Shown here: positions 8,909 to 17,671 of the stretch, one piece after another
Layout of the letters: each line of letters begins with the position of its first letter
Position numbering within the stretch: the first letter of the stretch is position 1
NCBI RefSeq assembly: GCF_900111765.1
Contig: NZ_FOIB01000003.1
Coordinates: forward strand, 248,001 to 312,000
Direction of reading: 5' to 3'
Origin: Myxococcus fulvus
GTDB taxonomy: Bacteria; Myxococcota; Myxococcia; Myxococcales; Myxococcaceae
DNA: 64,000 nucleotides
Program-made: the position numbers and the translations under genes
The notes under the pieces: generated by a model
The model's database searches: none
The model's input: the letters and a program-made list of their open reading frames with translations, nothing else
What the model was told of the DNA's origin: nothing

Positions 8909-10123
8909 TCAGTGCGCCGCGGGCGGCGAGGGCGACGTCAAGGCATCCGCGCGTTGCAGGTCGCGCAACAGCTCCGTCTTGCGTGCGTCGCGCTGGGCCG
9001 CGGAGGTGAAGGCGATGCCCTCCATGGACTCGCGCGCCGCGAGCGCCACGCGGGCCAGGCCATCCCGGGAGATGAGGCCCACCGCGAACGCGTCCACCGC
9101 CGCGCCCACGTAGGTGTCGAAGAAGTGGATGCGCTTGTCCAGCCACGCCCGCCGCGTCGTCTCCGGGGTGTCCACCACGTCATGGATGAAGACGGCGTGC
9201 ACCGCCTCCGGCGCGTGCTGGAGCATCCGGTCGCCGAACTCCACGTCGCCCTGGCCGCTGTCACCCACGAAGACGAAGCTGTACTCGGGGAAGCAGCGCA
9301 CGTAGCGCAGGAAGTTGTCGAACTTCTTCGTGGCGATGCGCGAGTTGCCCAGCAGGTGCGTGAGGCTGCCGGACAGCACCACGTGCGGCGGCACCCCGTG
9401 CTTGCGCAGGCTGTCGAACGTCAGGTTCTCCACCGCGCCCAGCGGGTCCATGGGGCGCGCGGTGACGAACGTGAGGTCACCCTCGCGCCCGGGGATGATG
9501 CCCGGCCCCCGGTCCAGTTCCGCGTAGAAGGCGAGCACGCCCGGGTACACCGTCTTGGACGGGTACCGGCTGTCCTTGAGGTTGGCGTAGAAGGTGTCGT
9601 CGATGTCGCTCAAGACCTTGCTCTCGCCGCTGGGCGCCAGGCGGGCCTCGTGCTGGATGTGGCCGAGGATCTCCTCGCGCAGCGCGACGTTGTCCACGTC
9701 GTCGAAGAGCAGCTTCTCCAGGTCCTGGTGGTTGTTGCCGGCGTCGAGCAGGTTCTTGAACGCCGTCAGCTCACGGCCCCGCACGCCGAGGAAGAGGTCC
9801 TTGATGCACTGCTCGGCGGTGTAGGGCGTGCCGCCCTTCTGGATGGCCGTCACCAGGCTCGCGCGCACGGGCAGCGCCAGCTCCTGGGCCCGCTCCCGGC
9901 ACAGCAGCTTCATGAGGATGGTGTGGTGGTCCGGGCCGAAGACGCGGTCGTCCAAATCACCGAGGAGTGACTCCAGGTCGACGTTGGCCAACAGGTAGTT
10001 CAGCTCCGCGGGCGTCGCGTCGCGCAGCAGGTCCAGGATGCGGCGCTCCTCGCTGGCGTCGGTGTGACCGGCCATGAGCGTGCGCAGGGTCTCCAGCTTC
10101 TTCGTCGCGGCGTGTGGATCCAT
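8909..10123 (-). CDS. App1/DUF2183-type HAD-like phosphatase domain protein
   Basis: 404 residues from the ATG at 10123, preceded by GGGGGAG as ribosome-binding site. The C-terminal half holds the HAD-like catalytic signature DIDDT at residues 173-177, then FVTARP, HVVLSGSL, KFDNF and FVFVGDSGQGD. This is the order seen in App1/DUF2183 proteins (phosphatidate phosphatase-like). The N-terminal 150 residues are helical (repeated LLRDATPAELNYLLANVD-type segments) and resemble a domain found with App1 in myxobacteria. There is no signal peptide, so it is probably cytosolic. The natural substrate is unknown. It is divergent from the PPTase gene and has no evident tie to the PKS genes. Confidence 0.8.
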   Translation of the reverse strand: MDPHAATKKLETLRTLMAGHTDASEERRILDLLRDATPAELNYLLANVDLESLLGDLDDRVFGPDHHTILMKLLCRERAQELALPVRASLVTAIQKGGTPYTAEQCIKDLFLGVRGRELTAFKNLLDAGNNHQDLEKLLFDDVDNVALREEILGHIQHEARLAPSGESKVLSDIDDTFYANLKDSRYPSKTVYPGVLAFYAELDRGPGIIPGREGDLTFVTARPMDPLGAVENLTFDSLRKHGVPPHVVLSGSLTHLLGNSRIATKKFDNFLRYVRCFPEYSFVFVGDSGQGDVEFGDRMLQHAPEAVHAVFIHDVVDTPETTRRAWLDKRIHFFDTYVGAAVDAFAVGLISRDGLARVALAARESMEGIAFTSAAQRDARKTELLRDLQRADALTSPSPPAAH

Positions 10124-10134
10124 GTGGCTCCCCC

Positions 10135-10149
10135 CGTCCGGCGCGGACG
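10135..10149. repeat. Short inverted repeat in divergent promoter region
   Basis: CGTCCG (10135-10140), spacer GCG, CGGACG (10144-10149). It sits in the 84-bp gap between the divergent App1-like and PPTase genes, close to the App1 ribosome-binding site. It could be an operator or an mRNA hairpin, but short GC palindromes are common by chance at this composition. Confidence 0.25.
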
Positions 10150-10207
10150 CCGGCCTGGAACCTGGGGAGCCTACGCGGGGGTGGGGTGGGCGTGGTAGAG
10201 CAGGCGC

Positions 10208-11014
10208 ATGTCGACTGTCGCGCCGCTGGAACTGGGTCCGGACGAAGTCCACGTGTGGATTGTCGAGCCCGAGCGCATCCTGGAGCGGCACCTCCTGGAC
10301 GCGTACTGGGGCTTGTTGGACTCGGCCGAGCGCGAGAAGCAGCAGCGCTTCCGCTTCGAGCGCCACCAGAAGCAGTACCTGGTGAGTCACGCCCTGGTGC
10401 GCCTGACGCTGTCGCGCTACGCGCCGGTGCCGCCCACGGCGTGGAGCTTCTCGACCAACGCCTACGGGCGGCCGGAGATTCGCGGCGAGCACGGCGCCCG
10501 GCTGCGCTTCAACCTGTCCCACACCGACGGCATGGCGCTGGTGGCGGTGGGGCTGGACGCGGAGCTGGGCGCGGACGTGGAGGACGCGGAGCGCAAGGGC
10601 GAGACGGTGGAGATCGCCGACAGCTTCTTCGCCGCCCCGGAGGTCGCCGCGCTCAAGGCGCTGCCCGAGAGCGAGCAGCGCGGCCGCTTCTTCGAGTACT
10701 GGACGCTCAAGGAGTCCTACATCAAGGCCCGGGGCGCGGGCCTGTCCCTGCCGTTGGATCAGTTCGCCTTCCACCTGGAGGCGGGCCGGGAGCCGCGCAT
10801 CTCGTTCGATGCGCGGATGAAGGACACGCCCCAGACCTGGCGCTTCATGCAGCTGCGGCCCTCGGCGCGTCACCAGGCCGCGGTGGCGATGCGGCGGCCG
10901 TGGGACCAGCCGTTCCGCGTGCGCTGGCAGTTCACCGTCCCGCTGGCGTCGGATGCGCCGCCCCGCTTCGAGGCGGCGCAAGGCCTCACGCCGGGGTCGA
11001 CATCCACCGGGTGA
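10208..11014 (+). CDS. Sfp-type 4'-phosphopantetheinyl transferase
   Basis: 268 residues, the usual length for Sfp-type enzymes. It converts apo carrier proteins to holo forms by moving phosphopantetheine from CoA to the carrier serine. Signature segments are visible: RFNLSHTDGMALVAVG (P2-like), GADVEDAERK (the Mg-binding GxDxE region, here ADVED) and FFEYWTLKESYIKARGAG (the W-x-x-K-E-x-x-x-K core). The ATG at 10208 follows a weak AGAGCAGG leader. The 3' end overlaps the convergent type II thioesterase gene by 29 bp. It is the obvious candidate to activate the ACP/PCP domains encoded from 20 kb onward, though myxobacteria usually carry several PPTases. Confidence 0.93.
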   Translation: MSTVAPLELGPDEVHVWIVEPERILERHLLDAYWGLLDSAEREKQQRFRFERHQKQYLVSHALVRLTLSRYAPVPPTAWSFSTNAYGRPEIRGEHGARLRFNLSHTDGMALVAVGLDAELGADVEDAERKGETVEIADSFFAAPEVAALKALPESEQRGRFFEYWTLKESYIKARGAGLSLPLDQFAFHLEAGREPRISFDARMKDTPQTWRFMQLRPSARHQAAVAMRRPWDQPFRVRWQFTVPLASDAPPRFEAAQGLTPGSTSTG

Positions 11015-11771
11015 GGTCCTCTCCCAGCGCGGCGAGCAGCGCGGCCTGCTGCGCGCGCAGGAAGAAGTGCCCGCCGTCGAAGTGACGGATGCGGAAGTCC
11101 GGGTTGCGCGTCTCCTCGCGCCACGTCTCCAGTCGGGCGAGCGACACGTGCTTGTCCGTGGTGCCGCCCATGACGGAGATGGGCACGTCGAGCTTCACGG
11201 GGGAGACGCCGTTCTCCCACCACGCGAGCGCGAAGTCCGCGCGCAGCGTGGGCACCAGCAGCTCCAGCAGCTCGCGGTGCTGGAGGATCTCCTCCGGCGT
11301 GCCGTCGTAGCGGCGCAGCTCCTCGATGAACTGCTCCTGCGGCAGGTGGTGGATGGGCTTGCGGTCCGACTCGCGCGGGGCGCCGGACGCGGCCAGCACC
11401 AGCCCCCGGGGCATGGGGCCGTTGCGCGCCTGCAGCCGCCGGGTCAGCTCCAGGGAGATGCGCGAGCCCATGCTGTAGCCGAAGAAGGCGAAGGGCTTGT
11501 CGAGCAGCGGCGCCAGCACCGGCAGCAGCGTGTCCACCAGCGCGGGCAGGCTGTCGAAGGGCTTCTCCATCAACCGCCGCTCGCGACCGGGCAGCTGCAC
11601 CGCGCACAGCTCCACGCCCGGTGGCAGGCCACCCTGCCAGCCGCTGTAGATGGAGGCGCTGCCGCCCGCGAAGGGCAGGGCGAACAGCCTCAGCCGAGCG
11701 TCCGGCAGGGGCTTGCGGGAAGGAAACCAGCGTTCAGGGGCGTTCGGATTCGAGGTGGGCGCACTGGGCAT
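10986..11771 (-). CDS. Type II thioesterase (GrsT/RifR family), proofreading of PKS/NRPS
   Basis: 261 residues from the ATG at 11771; the frame continues upstream but without conserved sequence. It is an alpha/beta hydrolase with the family opening LFALPFAGGSASIY, nucleophile elbow GYSMGS (Ser100), Asp in GTTDKHVSL and His in FDGGHFFL. Enzymes of this group remove stalled or wrong acyl groups from carrier domains and are commonly encoded near PKS/NRPS clusters. It is convergent and overlapping with the PPTase gene, and divergent from cysD across 165 bp. Location and family together suggest it serves the assembly line starting at 20 kb. Confidence 0.9.
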   Translation of the reverse strand: MPSAPTSNPNAPERWFPSRKPLPDARLRLFALPFAGGSASIYSGWQGGLPPGVELCAVQLPGRERRLMEKPFDSLPALVDTLLPVLAPLLDKPFAFFGYSMGSRISLELTRRLQARNGPMPRGLVLAASGAPRESDRKPIHHLPQEQFIEELRRYDGTPEEILQHRELLELLVPTLRADFALAWWENGVSPVKLDVPISVMGGTTDKHVSLARLETWREETRNPDFRIRHFDGGHFFLRAQQAALLAALGEDLTRWMSTPA

Positions 11772-11936
11772 GACGGTACGGTTCTGTCGCACAGCCGAGG
11801 AAAACGGGTCAAGCCCTGGCCACTTCGAGCCCGCTGAAGACTTCCACCCCGCGTACATGCCTGCCTTGTTACGCGCGTATTTCGTGAATGAGTGGGCTGG
11901 CAGGACTCGGCGCGAGGCGTGCTAGCGTTTTCCCTC

Positions 11937-12842
11937 GTGAGCTACGAGCTTTCGCACCTGGACGCCCTCGAGGCGGAGTCGGTGTTCATCATCCGGGAGG
12001 TGGTCGCCGAGCTGGACAGCCCGGTGCTGCTGTTCTCCGGCGGCAAGGACTCCGCGGTGATGCTGCACCTGGCGGTGAAGGCCTTCGCGCCCGCTCCGCT
12101 GCCGTTCCCCCTCATGCACGTGGACACCGGGCACAACTTCCCGGAGGTGCTCGAGTACCGGGACGCGCGTGTGGCCCAACTGGGCGCGAGGCTCCTGGTG
12201 GCGTCCGTGCAGGAGGCCATCGACGCGGGCAGGGTGGCGGAGGAGAAGGGGCCCCGCGCGTCGCGCAACCGGGCGCAGACGGTGCCGCTCCTGGAGGCGA
12301 TCGAGAAGCACCGCTTCAACGCCGTCTTCGGCGGCGCGCGCCGGGACGAGGAGAAGGCGCGCGCGAAGGAGCGGGTGTTCTCCTTCCGGGACGAGTTCGG
12401 GCAGTGGGACCCCAAGCACCAGCGCCCGGAGCTGTGGAGCCTGTACAACGGCCGCCACCGCCGGGGTGAGCACCTGCGCGTCTTCCCGCTGTCCAACTGG
12501 ACGGAGCTGGACGTGTGGCAGTACATCGCCCGCGAAGGTGTGGCGCTGCCCTCCATCTACTTCAGCCACCGGCGCGAGGTGTTCCGTCGGGACGGCATGT
12601 TGATGGCGTGGTCCCCGTACCTGCCGCTGCTTCCGGGCGAGGAGGTGACGACGGCGTCGGTGCGCTTCCGCACGGTGGGCGACATGACGTGCACCGCGTG
12701 CGTGGAGTCGGAGGCGGTCAAGGTGGAGGACGTCATCTCGGAGATCGCCGCCTCGCGCGTCACGGAGCGGGGCGCGAGCCGCGCGGACGACAAGTTCAGC
12801 GAGACGGCGATGGAAGACCGCAAGCGCGAGGGGTACTTCTAG
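11937..12842 (+). CDS. cysD: Sulfate adenylyltransferase subunit 2
   Basis: 301 residues. I chose the GTG at 11937 because family members begin SYELSHLDALEAESVFIIRE; in-frame codons upstream are not conserved. The PP-loop SGGKDS binds ATP. HVDTGHNFPEV, FGGARRDEEKARAKERVFS and the C-terminal ERxxDKxxxxxMExRKREGYF are all present. With CysN it forms adenosine phosphosulfate (APS) from ATP and sulfate. Its stop overlaps the cysN start by one base (TAGTG). The gene is complete and looks fully functional. Confidence 0.95.
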   Translation: MSYELSHLDALEAESVFIIREVVAELDSPVLLFSGGKDSAVMLHLAVKAFAPAPLPFPLMHVDTGHNFPEVLEYRDARVAQLGARLLVASVQEAIDAGRVAEEKGPRASRNRAQTVPLLEAIEKHRFNAVFGGARRDEEKARAKERVFSFRDEFGQWDPKHQRPELWSLYNGRHRRGEHLRVFPLSNWTELDVWQYIAREGVALPSIYFSHRREVFRRDGMLMAWSPYLPLLPGEEVTTASVRFRTVGDMTCTACVESEAVKVEDVISEIAASRVTERGASRADDKFSETAMEDRKREGYF

Positions 12843-14098
12843 TGGAACTGCTACGCTTCGCGACCGCGGGCTCCGTCGACGACGGCAAGAGCACGCTCAT
12901 CGGCAGGTTGCTGCACGACACGCGCTCGATCCTGGAGGACCAGCTGGCGGCGGTGGAGCGCACCAGCCGCGCGCGGGGGGACGAGTACGTCAATCTGGCG
13001 CTGCTGTTGGACGGGCTCAAGGCCGAGCGCGAGCAGGGCATCACCATCGACGTGGCCTACCGCTACTTCGCCACGGCGAGCCGCAAGTTCATCATCGCGG
13101 ACACGCCCGGGCACCTGCAGTACACCCGCAACATGGTGACGGGTGCGTCCACGGCGGACCTGGCGCTCATCCTGGTGGACGCGCGCAAGGGCGTGCTGGA
13201 GCAGACGCGGCGCCACGCGTTCCTCGCGTCGCTGTTGCGCGTTCCGCACCTGGTGTTGTGCGTGAACAAGATGGACCTGGTGGGCTTCGACGCGGCCGTC
13301 TTCGAGGCCATCCGCGAGGAGTTCCGCCAGTTCTCCATGAAGCTGGACGTGACGGACCTGACGTTCATCCCCATCTCCGCGCTGGGCGGGGACAACGTGG
13401 TGACGCGCTCGGAGAAGATGCCCTGGTACCAGGGGCCCACGCTCCTGCACCACCTGGAGAACGTGCACATCGCGTCGGACCGCAACCTCATCCACGTGCG
13501 CTTCCCCGTGCAGACCGTCCTGCGGCCCATGTCGTCGAAGTACCCGGACTACCGCGCGTACGCGGGGCAGGTGCTGGGCGGGGTGCTCAAGCCTGGCGAC
13601 GAGCTGATGGCGCTGCCCTCCGGCTTCACCACGCGCATCCGCTCGCTGGACCTGGCGGGGCGGGAGGTGGCGACAGCGTTCCCGCCCATGTCCGTGAATG
13701 TCTCGCTGGCGGACGAGCTGGACATCAGCCGGGGGGATTTGCTGTGCCGTCCGGGCAACCCTCCGCACGTGGGGCAGGACCTGGACGCCATGGTGTGCTG
13801 GCTGGCGGAGGGTGTGTCGCTGCAGACGGGCTCGCGGCTGGCGCTCAAGCACACGACGCGCTCGGTGCGCGCGCAGGTGAAGCAGCTGCACTACCGGCTG
13901 GACATCAACACGCTCAGCCGCGACGAGCAGAGCCCCAGGCTTTCGCTCAACGAGATTGGCCGGGTGACGCTGCGCACCACGGCGCCGTTGTTCTTCGACG
14001 CGTACCGCGACAATCGGCACACGGGCAGCTTCATCCTCATCGACGAAGCGACGAACGCGACGGTGGGGGCCGGGATGATCAACGGCCCCGCCGTGTGA
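12842..14098 (+). CDS. cysN: Sulfate adenylyltransferase subunit 1 (GTPase)
   Basis: 418 residues from the GTG at 12842, which overlaps the cysD stop. The true protein starts with VELLRFATAGSVDDGKST; the frame is open further upstream but only as antiframe sequence within cysD. It has the EF-Tu-like GTPase motifs GSVDDGKST (P-loop), ADTPGHLQYTRN (G3) and NKMD (G4), then two beta-barrel domains. GTP hydrolysis drives APS formation by CysD. Length and motif set are normal for stand-alone CysN (not the CysNC fusion, since cysC is separate here). Confidence 0.95.
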   Translation: MELLRFATAGSVDDGKSTLIGRLLHDTRSILEDQLAAVERTSRARGDEYVNLALLLDGLKAEREQGITIDVAYRYFATASRKFIIADTPGHLQYTRNMVTGASTADLALILVDARKGVLEQTRRHAFLASLLRVPHLVLCVNKMDLVGFDAAVFEAIREEFRQFSMKLDVTDLTFIPISALGGDNVVTRSEKMPWYQGPTLLHHLENVHIASDRNLIHVRFPVQTVLRPMSSKYPDYRAYAGQVLGGVLKPGDELMALPSGFTTRIRSLDLAGREVATAFPPMSVNVSLADELDISRGDLLCRPGNPPHVGQDLDAMVCWLAEGVSLQTGSRLALKHTTRSVRAQVKQLHYRLDINTLSRDEQSPRLSLNEIGRVTLRTTAPLFFDAYRDNRHTGSFILIDEATNATVGAGMINGPAV

Positions 14099-14105
14099 GG
14101 TGCGC

Positions 14106-14657
14106 ATGAACCGGCGGGGCTTCATCCTCTGGCTGACGGGCATGTCGGGCGCGGGCAAGAGCACGCTGTCGCGGGCGCTGCGCGAGCGGCTCGCCCCCGA
14201 GCGCGCCGTGGAGGTGCTGGACGGCGACGAGGTGCGCACGTGGCTGACGCGGGGCCTGGGCTTCTCGCGCGAGGACCGCGAGGAGAACGCGCGGCGCATC
14301 GGCCATGTGGCGCGGCTGCTCGCCCGGCACGGCGTGGGCGTCATCGTCGCGGCCATCTCCCCGTACCAGGGCTCGCGCGCGGAGGTGCGCGCGCTCGCGG
14401 CGGAGGCCCAGGTGGACTTCGTGGAGGTCTACATCGAGGCGCCCCTGGACGCGCTCATCTCCCGCGACGTGAAGGGGCTCTACAAGAAGGCGCTGGCGGG
14501 GGAGCTGCCGCACTTCACCGGCGTCTCGGACCCCTACGAGGCTCCGGAGTCGCCGGACGTCACCGTCCGCTCGGCGACGGAGCCGGTGGAGGCGGGGGTG
14601 GAGCGCGTGCTGGACGCGCTCCGGGCGCGGGGCCACCTGTCGCCCCGCGCCGCGTGA
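14106..14657 (+). CDS. cysC: Adenylylsulfate kinase (APS kinase)
   Basis: 183 residues. The ATG at 14106 is preferred because GAGG lies 8 bases upstream; the GTG at 14100 is an alternative giving two more residues. P-loop GMSGAGKST, EVLDGDEVRTWL, FSREDREENARRI and ISPYQGSRAEVR are the APS-kinase signatures. It phosphorylates APS to PAPS, the sulfate donor for sulfotransferases and an intermediate in sulfate reduction. It is the last gene of cysDNC and ends 7 bp from the convergent CmlA-like gene. No sulfotransferase or PAPS reductase is in the window, so the use of PAPS is not shown. Confidence 0.93.
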   Translation: MNRRGFILWLTGMSGAGKSTLSRALRERLAPERAVEVLDGDEVRTWLTRGLGFSREDREENARRIGHVARLLARHGVGVIVAAISPYQGSRAEVRALAAEAQVDFVEVYIEAPLDALISRDVKGLYKKALAGELPHFTGVSDPYEAPESPDVTVRSATEPVEAGVERVLDALRARGHLSPRAA

Positions 14658-14664
14658 GCCTTCG

Positions 14665-16251
14665 CTAGAGCACGCGCTCCATGCGCACGTACGGGCGCTC
14701 GGCCTGGATGCCCTTGGCGCGGCAGTGCTCCAGGTACTTGTTGGACTCGATGAGCTGGGGCGCCGTCTCGTCGTAGACGAGGATCATCACGTGGCGCAGC
14801 CAGGGCTCCTGGCCCATGGCGTAGACGTAGACCTCCTTGGGCGTCAGGTAGTTGGAGATTTCGGAGGCGCGGGCGCAGTCGGAGCCGTTGAGGCGCCGGG
14901 CCTGGTCCATCTTCCGGGGCAGCGGGTTGGTGAGCAGCGGGCCGTACATCCAGCTCATCGGGCCGCCCTCGCACTCCATGCCGAGGAAGAGGATGTCGAT
15001 GGGCCCGATGATTTCGCGCAGGTGCTGGTACATCCGCGGCTCGAGCGCGTTGGAGTCCGCCGCCATCAGGATGGACTTGCCGCCCAGCCGCACCAGGTGC
15101 GCCGTCTTCGCCTGGATGGCCAAATCACTGTGCTCGCCGATGAAGGGCAGGCCGGTGATGGAGCCGCCGGGGATTTGAATCTCCTGCAGGTCGTCGATCT
15201 CCACCACGTTCTTGAAGCCCGTGGCCTGGAGCATCAGCCGCAGCGAGGGGTCCGCCAGCGAGTTGCCGTTGTTGCGCGGGACGATGATGGTGCCCACGCG
15301 GTGACGCAGCTGGATGAGCGTCTCCATCATCAGGTGGTCGGCGTGGCCGTGGGTGATGACCACGTAGTCCACGTGCTCGGGCAGGTCCGCGTGGGTGTAG
15401 CGCGGCAGGTCCGTGGGGAACTCATAGCTGATGACGGGGTCGGTGAGGATGCTCACCTCCCGGGTCTCCAGCAGCACGCACGCGTGGCCGAAGTAGCGCA
15501 CGCGCACGCCGTCGCCGTCATAGCGGGCGGCCTTGCGCGGCACCGCGTCGGTGAAGAGGTCCGCGAACGCGGCGGCGGCCTTGGACGGCACGCCGAGCAT
15601 CTCCGCCACCTGGCCCGGGGAGCCCGGCGTGTGGCGCATGCGGAACAGCGCGTCCAGGCCCTCGTGACGGAAGGGCACGTTGAGCCAGATGGGCGTGTCC
15701 TCCTCCAAGCGCGGCGTGCTGAAGATGTACGGGCGCCAGTCGCCGTCCACCTGGGACAGCGTCACGCTCTGCGAGGACTCCTGGTAGAAGCGGCTCTTGT
15801 AGAGCAGCGGCTCGATGAAGCGGGCGCTGGCGCGGTGGCTCAGGTCGTACGTGAGCTCCACGTAGCCGCGCAGCAGGTCCGGCACCTTGGCGTAGAGCGC
15901 TTCGAGTGAGCCGCCGTTGTTGGGCGCGAGCAGCTGCTCCAGCTCGCCCACCGCCTTGGTGTAGGCGAGCATGTGGGCCTGCTCCTTCTGCGTGCGCTCC
16001 AGCAGCTCCTTCACGCGAGGGGCCTTGGCCGTGGGGTGGTTGATGAAGGGGCCGCCCATCAACATGGGGTTCTTCAGCGCGGCCACGTGCACGTCCGGGT
16101 TCGCGACGAAGGACTGCATCAGCTTCTGGTGCAGGTTCGTGACGAACAGCGGCGCGGTGGCTGGCGAGAGCAGGTACCACCACGCGTACCACTGGTTGTA
16201 CAGCGGCTCGATCGCCACGTTGGGCTTGAGGTACATCGGTCGGTCCAGCAT
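14665..16251 (-). CDS. CmlA-type diiron beta-hydroxylase acting on carrier-bound amino acid
   Basis: 528 residues from the ATG at 16251, preceded by GGAGAA. An N-terminal domain of about 240 residues precedes a metallo-beta-lactamase-fold domain with HGHADH at 301-306. The canonical MBL third ligand, a His, is replaced by Glu373 (IGEHSD), followed by Asp399 (AADS). His301, His303, Asp305, His306, Glu373 and Asp399 fall at a constant offset of four from the diiron ligands I recall for chloramphenicol CmlA (305, 307, 309, 310, 377, 403). Total length also matches CmlA (about 532). CmlA enzymes add a beta-hydroxyl to an aminoacyl group held on an NRPS carrier. The likely client here is the Asn-type module encoded at 47.0-51.3 kb, giving beta-hydroxyasparagine. 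The ligand reading is direct; the substrate is inferred. Confidence 0.82.
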   Translation of the reverse strand: MLDRPMYLKPNVAIEPLYNQWYAWWYLLSPATAPLFVTNLHQKLMQSFVANPDVHVAALKNPMLMGGPFINHPTAKAPRVKELLERTQKEQAHMLAYTKAVGELEQLLAPNNGGSLEALYAKVPDLLRGYVELTYDLSHRASARFIEPLLYKSRFYQESSQSVTLSQVDGDWRPYIFSTPRLEEDTPIWLNVPFRHEGLDALFRMRHTPGSPGQVAEMLGVPSKAAAAFADLFTDAVPRKAARYDGDGVRVRYFGHACVLLETREVSILTDPVISYEFPTDLPRYTHADLPEHVDYVVITHGHADHLMMETLIQLRHRVGTIIVPRNNGNSLADPSLRLMLQATGFKNVVEIDDLQEIQIPGGSITGLPFIGEHSDLAIQAKTAHLVRLGGKSILMAADSNALEPRMYQHLREIIGPIDILFLGMECEGGPMSWMYGPLLTNPLPRKMDQARRLNGSDCARASEISNYLTPKEVYVYAMGQEPWLRHVMILVYDETAPQLIESNKYLEHCRAKGIQAERPYVRMERVL

Positions 16252-16468
16252 CGGTTCTCCAGGCGAGCTTCGATTATCGAGGAGGGCTCGGAGACTGGGA
16301 AGCCCCAGGTGACGGCTGGCCGCCCGCCGAGCGCGAGTGGGGCTCCGGGTGCACACGGGGTGCGTCCTTGCTGGAACGGCTTCCTGGTCGCTCGGCTTTC
16401 CCGTGCGCTACGATTGCGGCGGAGTTTCAAGAGTGCGCAGGTTTTGCGCGTCATCACGTGGAGACATC
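16252..16468. promoter_or_regulatory. 217-bp divergent promoter region (CmlA-like / aminotransferase)
   Basis: It separates two divergent genes and holds no credible ORF with family sequence. The part nearest the CmlA-like gene has its ribosome-binding site. The aminotransferase side has CGTGGAGACATC just before the GTG at 16469. No confident -35/-10 pair was found. Confidence 0.45.
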
Positions 16469-17671
16469 GTGAAGGCTCCGTCGAGCGTGGCCGAGTTGCC
16501 GGTGGCGTCGTGGGCGCGGGGGCTGGGGCCGTCCGCCATCCAGGACATGTTGCAGAAGATCACGCGGCCGGGGGTGTACTCGCTGGCCCTGGGGTTGCCG
16601 GCGGCGGAGCTGTTCCCGAAGGAGGGGATGGCGGAGGCGGCGGCGCGGGTGCTGGCGGAGGAGGGGCAGGCGCTGCAGTACTCGGCGACGCTGGAGCCCT
16701 TGCGCGAGCAGGTGGTGGCGCTGATGGCGAAGCGGGGCGTGCGGTGCTCGCCGGAGCAGGTGTTCCTGACGACGGGGGCGCAGCAGGGGATGAACCTGCT
16801 CGCGCGGCTCTTGTTGGAGCCGGGGCGGAGTGTGTTGTTGGAGGACCGGGTGTATTCGGGGTTCCAGCAGGTGCTCGCGCCCTACGACGTGCGTCGGGTT
16901 CCGGTGCGGAGGGATGCACGCACGGGGTTGGACCTGGATGGGATGGAGGCGCTGCTCGCGGCGGGTGAGCGGCCGGCGCTGTTCTACACGATGAGCGACG
17001 GGCACAACCCGCTGGGGACGAGCCTCGCGCGGGAGGCGCGGGAGCGGCTGGCGGGGCTGGCGCGCGAGTACCGGATGCCGGTCATCGAGGATGACGCGTA
17101 TGGGTTCCTGCACTACGAGGAGGGCGGTGCGATTGCGCCGGTGAAGGCGTTGGAGTCGGAGTGGGTGTTCTACGTCGGCTCGTTCTCGAAGATCCTGGCG
17201 CCGGCGCTGCGGGTGGGCTGGGTGGTGGTGCCGGAGTGGATGGTGTTCCGGCTGGCCACGGTGAAGGAGGCGAGCGACATCGACACGACGACCTTCCCGC
17301 AGCGGATGGTGCTGGCTTTCCTCCAGTCGGGGCTGCTGGAGGGACATCTGGCGACGCTGCGGCGGGAGTACCGGCTGCGGCGGGACACGTTGCTGAAGGC
17401 GCTGGAGACGCAGCTGCCGGCCGGAGCGACGTGGACGACGCCCACGAGCGGGATGTTCGTCTGGGTGGAGCTGCCCGAGGGGCTGGACAGCACGGTGTTG
17501 CTGTCGCGAGCGCTGGAGACCCAGCAGGTGGCGTACCTGCCGGGACAGGCCTTCGCGGTGAAGGGTGGACGCTCGGCGTCGCATGGCCTGCGGTTGAACT
17601 TCTCCGCCTGCGCGCCGGAACGGATCACCGAGGCGGTGCGCAGGTTGGGTGCGGTGCTGCGGGCGGGGTGA
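16469..17671 (+). CDS. PLP-dependent fold-type I aminotransferase (2-aminoadipate/MocR-like catalytic domain)
   Basis: 400 residues from the GTG at 16469 (GTGGAG upstream). Class I/II aminotransferase features are clear: YSATLEPLREQVVALM, FLTTGAQQGMNLLARLLLEPG, DGHNPLGTS, IEDDAYGFL, the PLP lysine in GSFSKILAPALRVGW and the C-terminal arginine in GLRLNFSAC. It resembles LysN/2-aminoadipate and MocR catalytic domains, but no winged-helix regulator domain is present, so it is an enzyme rather than a MocR regulator. The substrate is not readable. It may feed an amino acid or keto acid to the adjacent pathway, or be unrelated. It is convergent with the prolyl-AMP ligase gene, with 6 bp between stops. 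Confidence 0.8.
   Translation: MKAPSSVAELPVASWARGLGPSAIQDMLQKITRPGVYSLALGLPAAELFPKEGMAEAAARVLAEEGQALQYSATLEPLREQVVALMAKRGVRCSPEQVFLTTGAQQGMNLLARLLLEPGRSVLLEDRVYSGFQQVLAPYDVRRVPVRRDARTGLDLDGMEALLAAGERPALFYTMSDGHNPLGTSLAREARERLAGLAREYRMPVIEDDAYGFLHYEEGGAIAPVKALESEWVFYVGSFSKILAPALRVGWVVVPEWMVFRLATVKEASDIDTTTFPQRMVLAFLQSGLLEGHLATLRREYRLRRDTLLKALETQLPAGATWTTPTSGMFVWVELPEGLDSTVLLSRALETQQVAYLPGQAFAVKGGRSASHGLRLNFSACAPERITEAVRRLGAVLRAG

Noticed and set aside
16337..16468. N-terminal extension of the aminotransferase (44 residues upstream of the GTG)
   Set aside because: The extension is Cys/Arg-rich and not conserved-looking, and it has no ribosome-binding site. The GTG at 16469 follows GTGGAG and starts normal family sequence.
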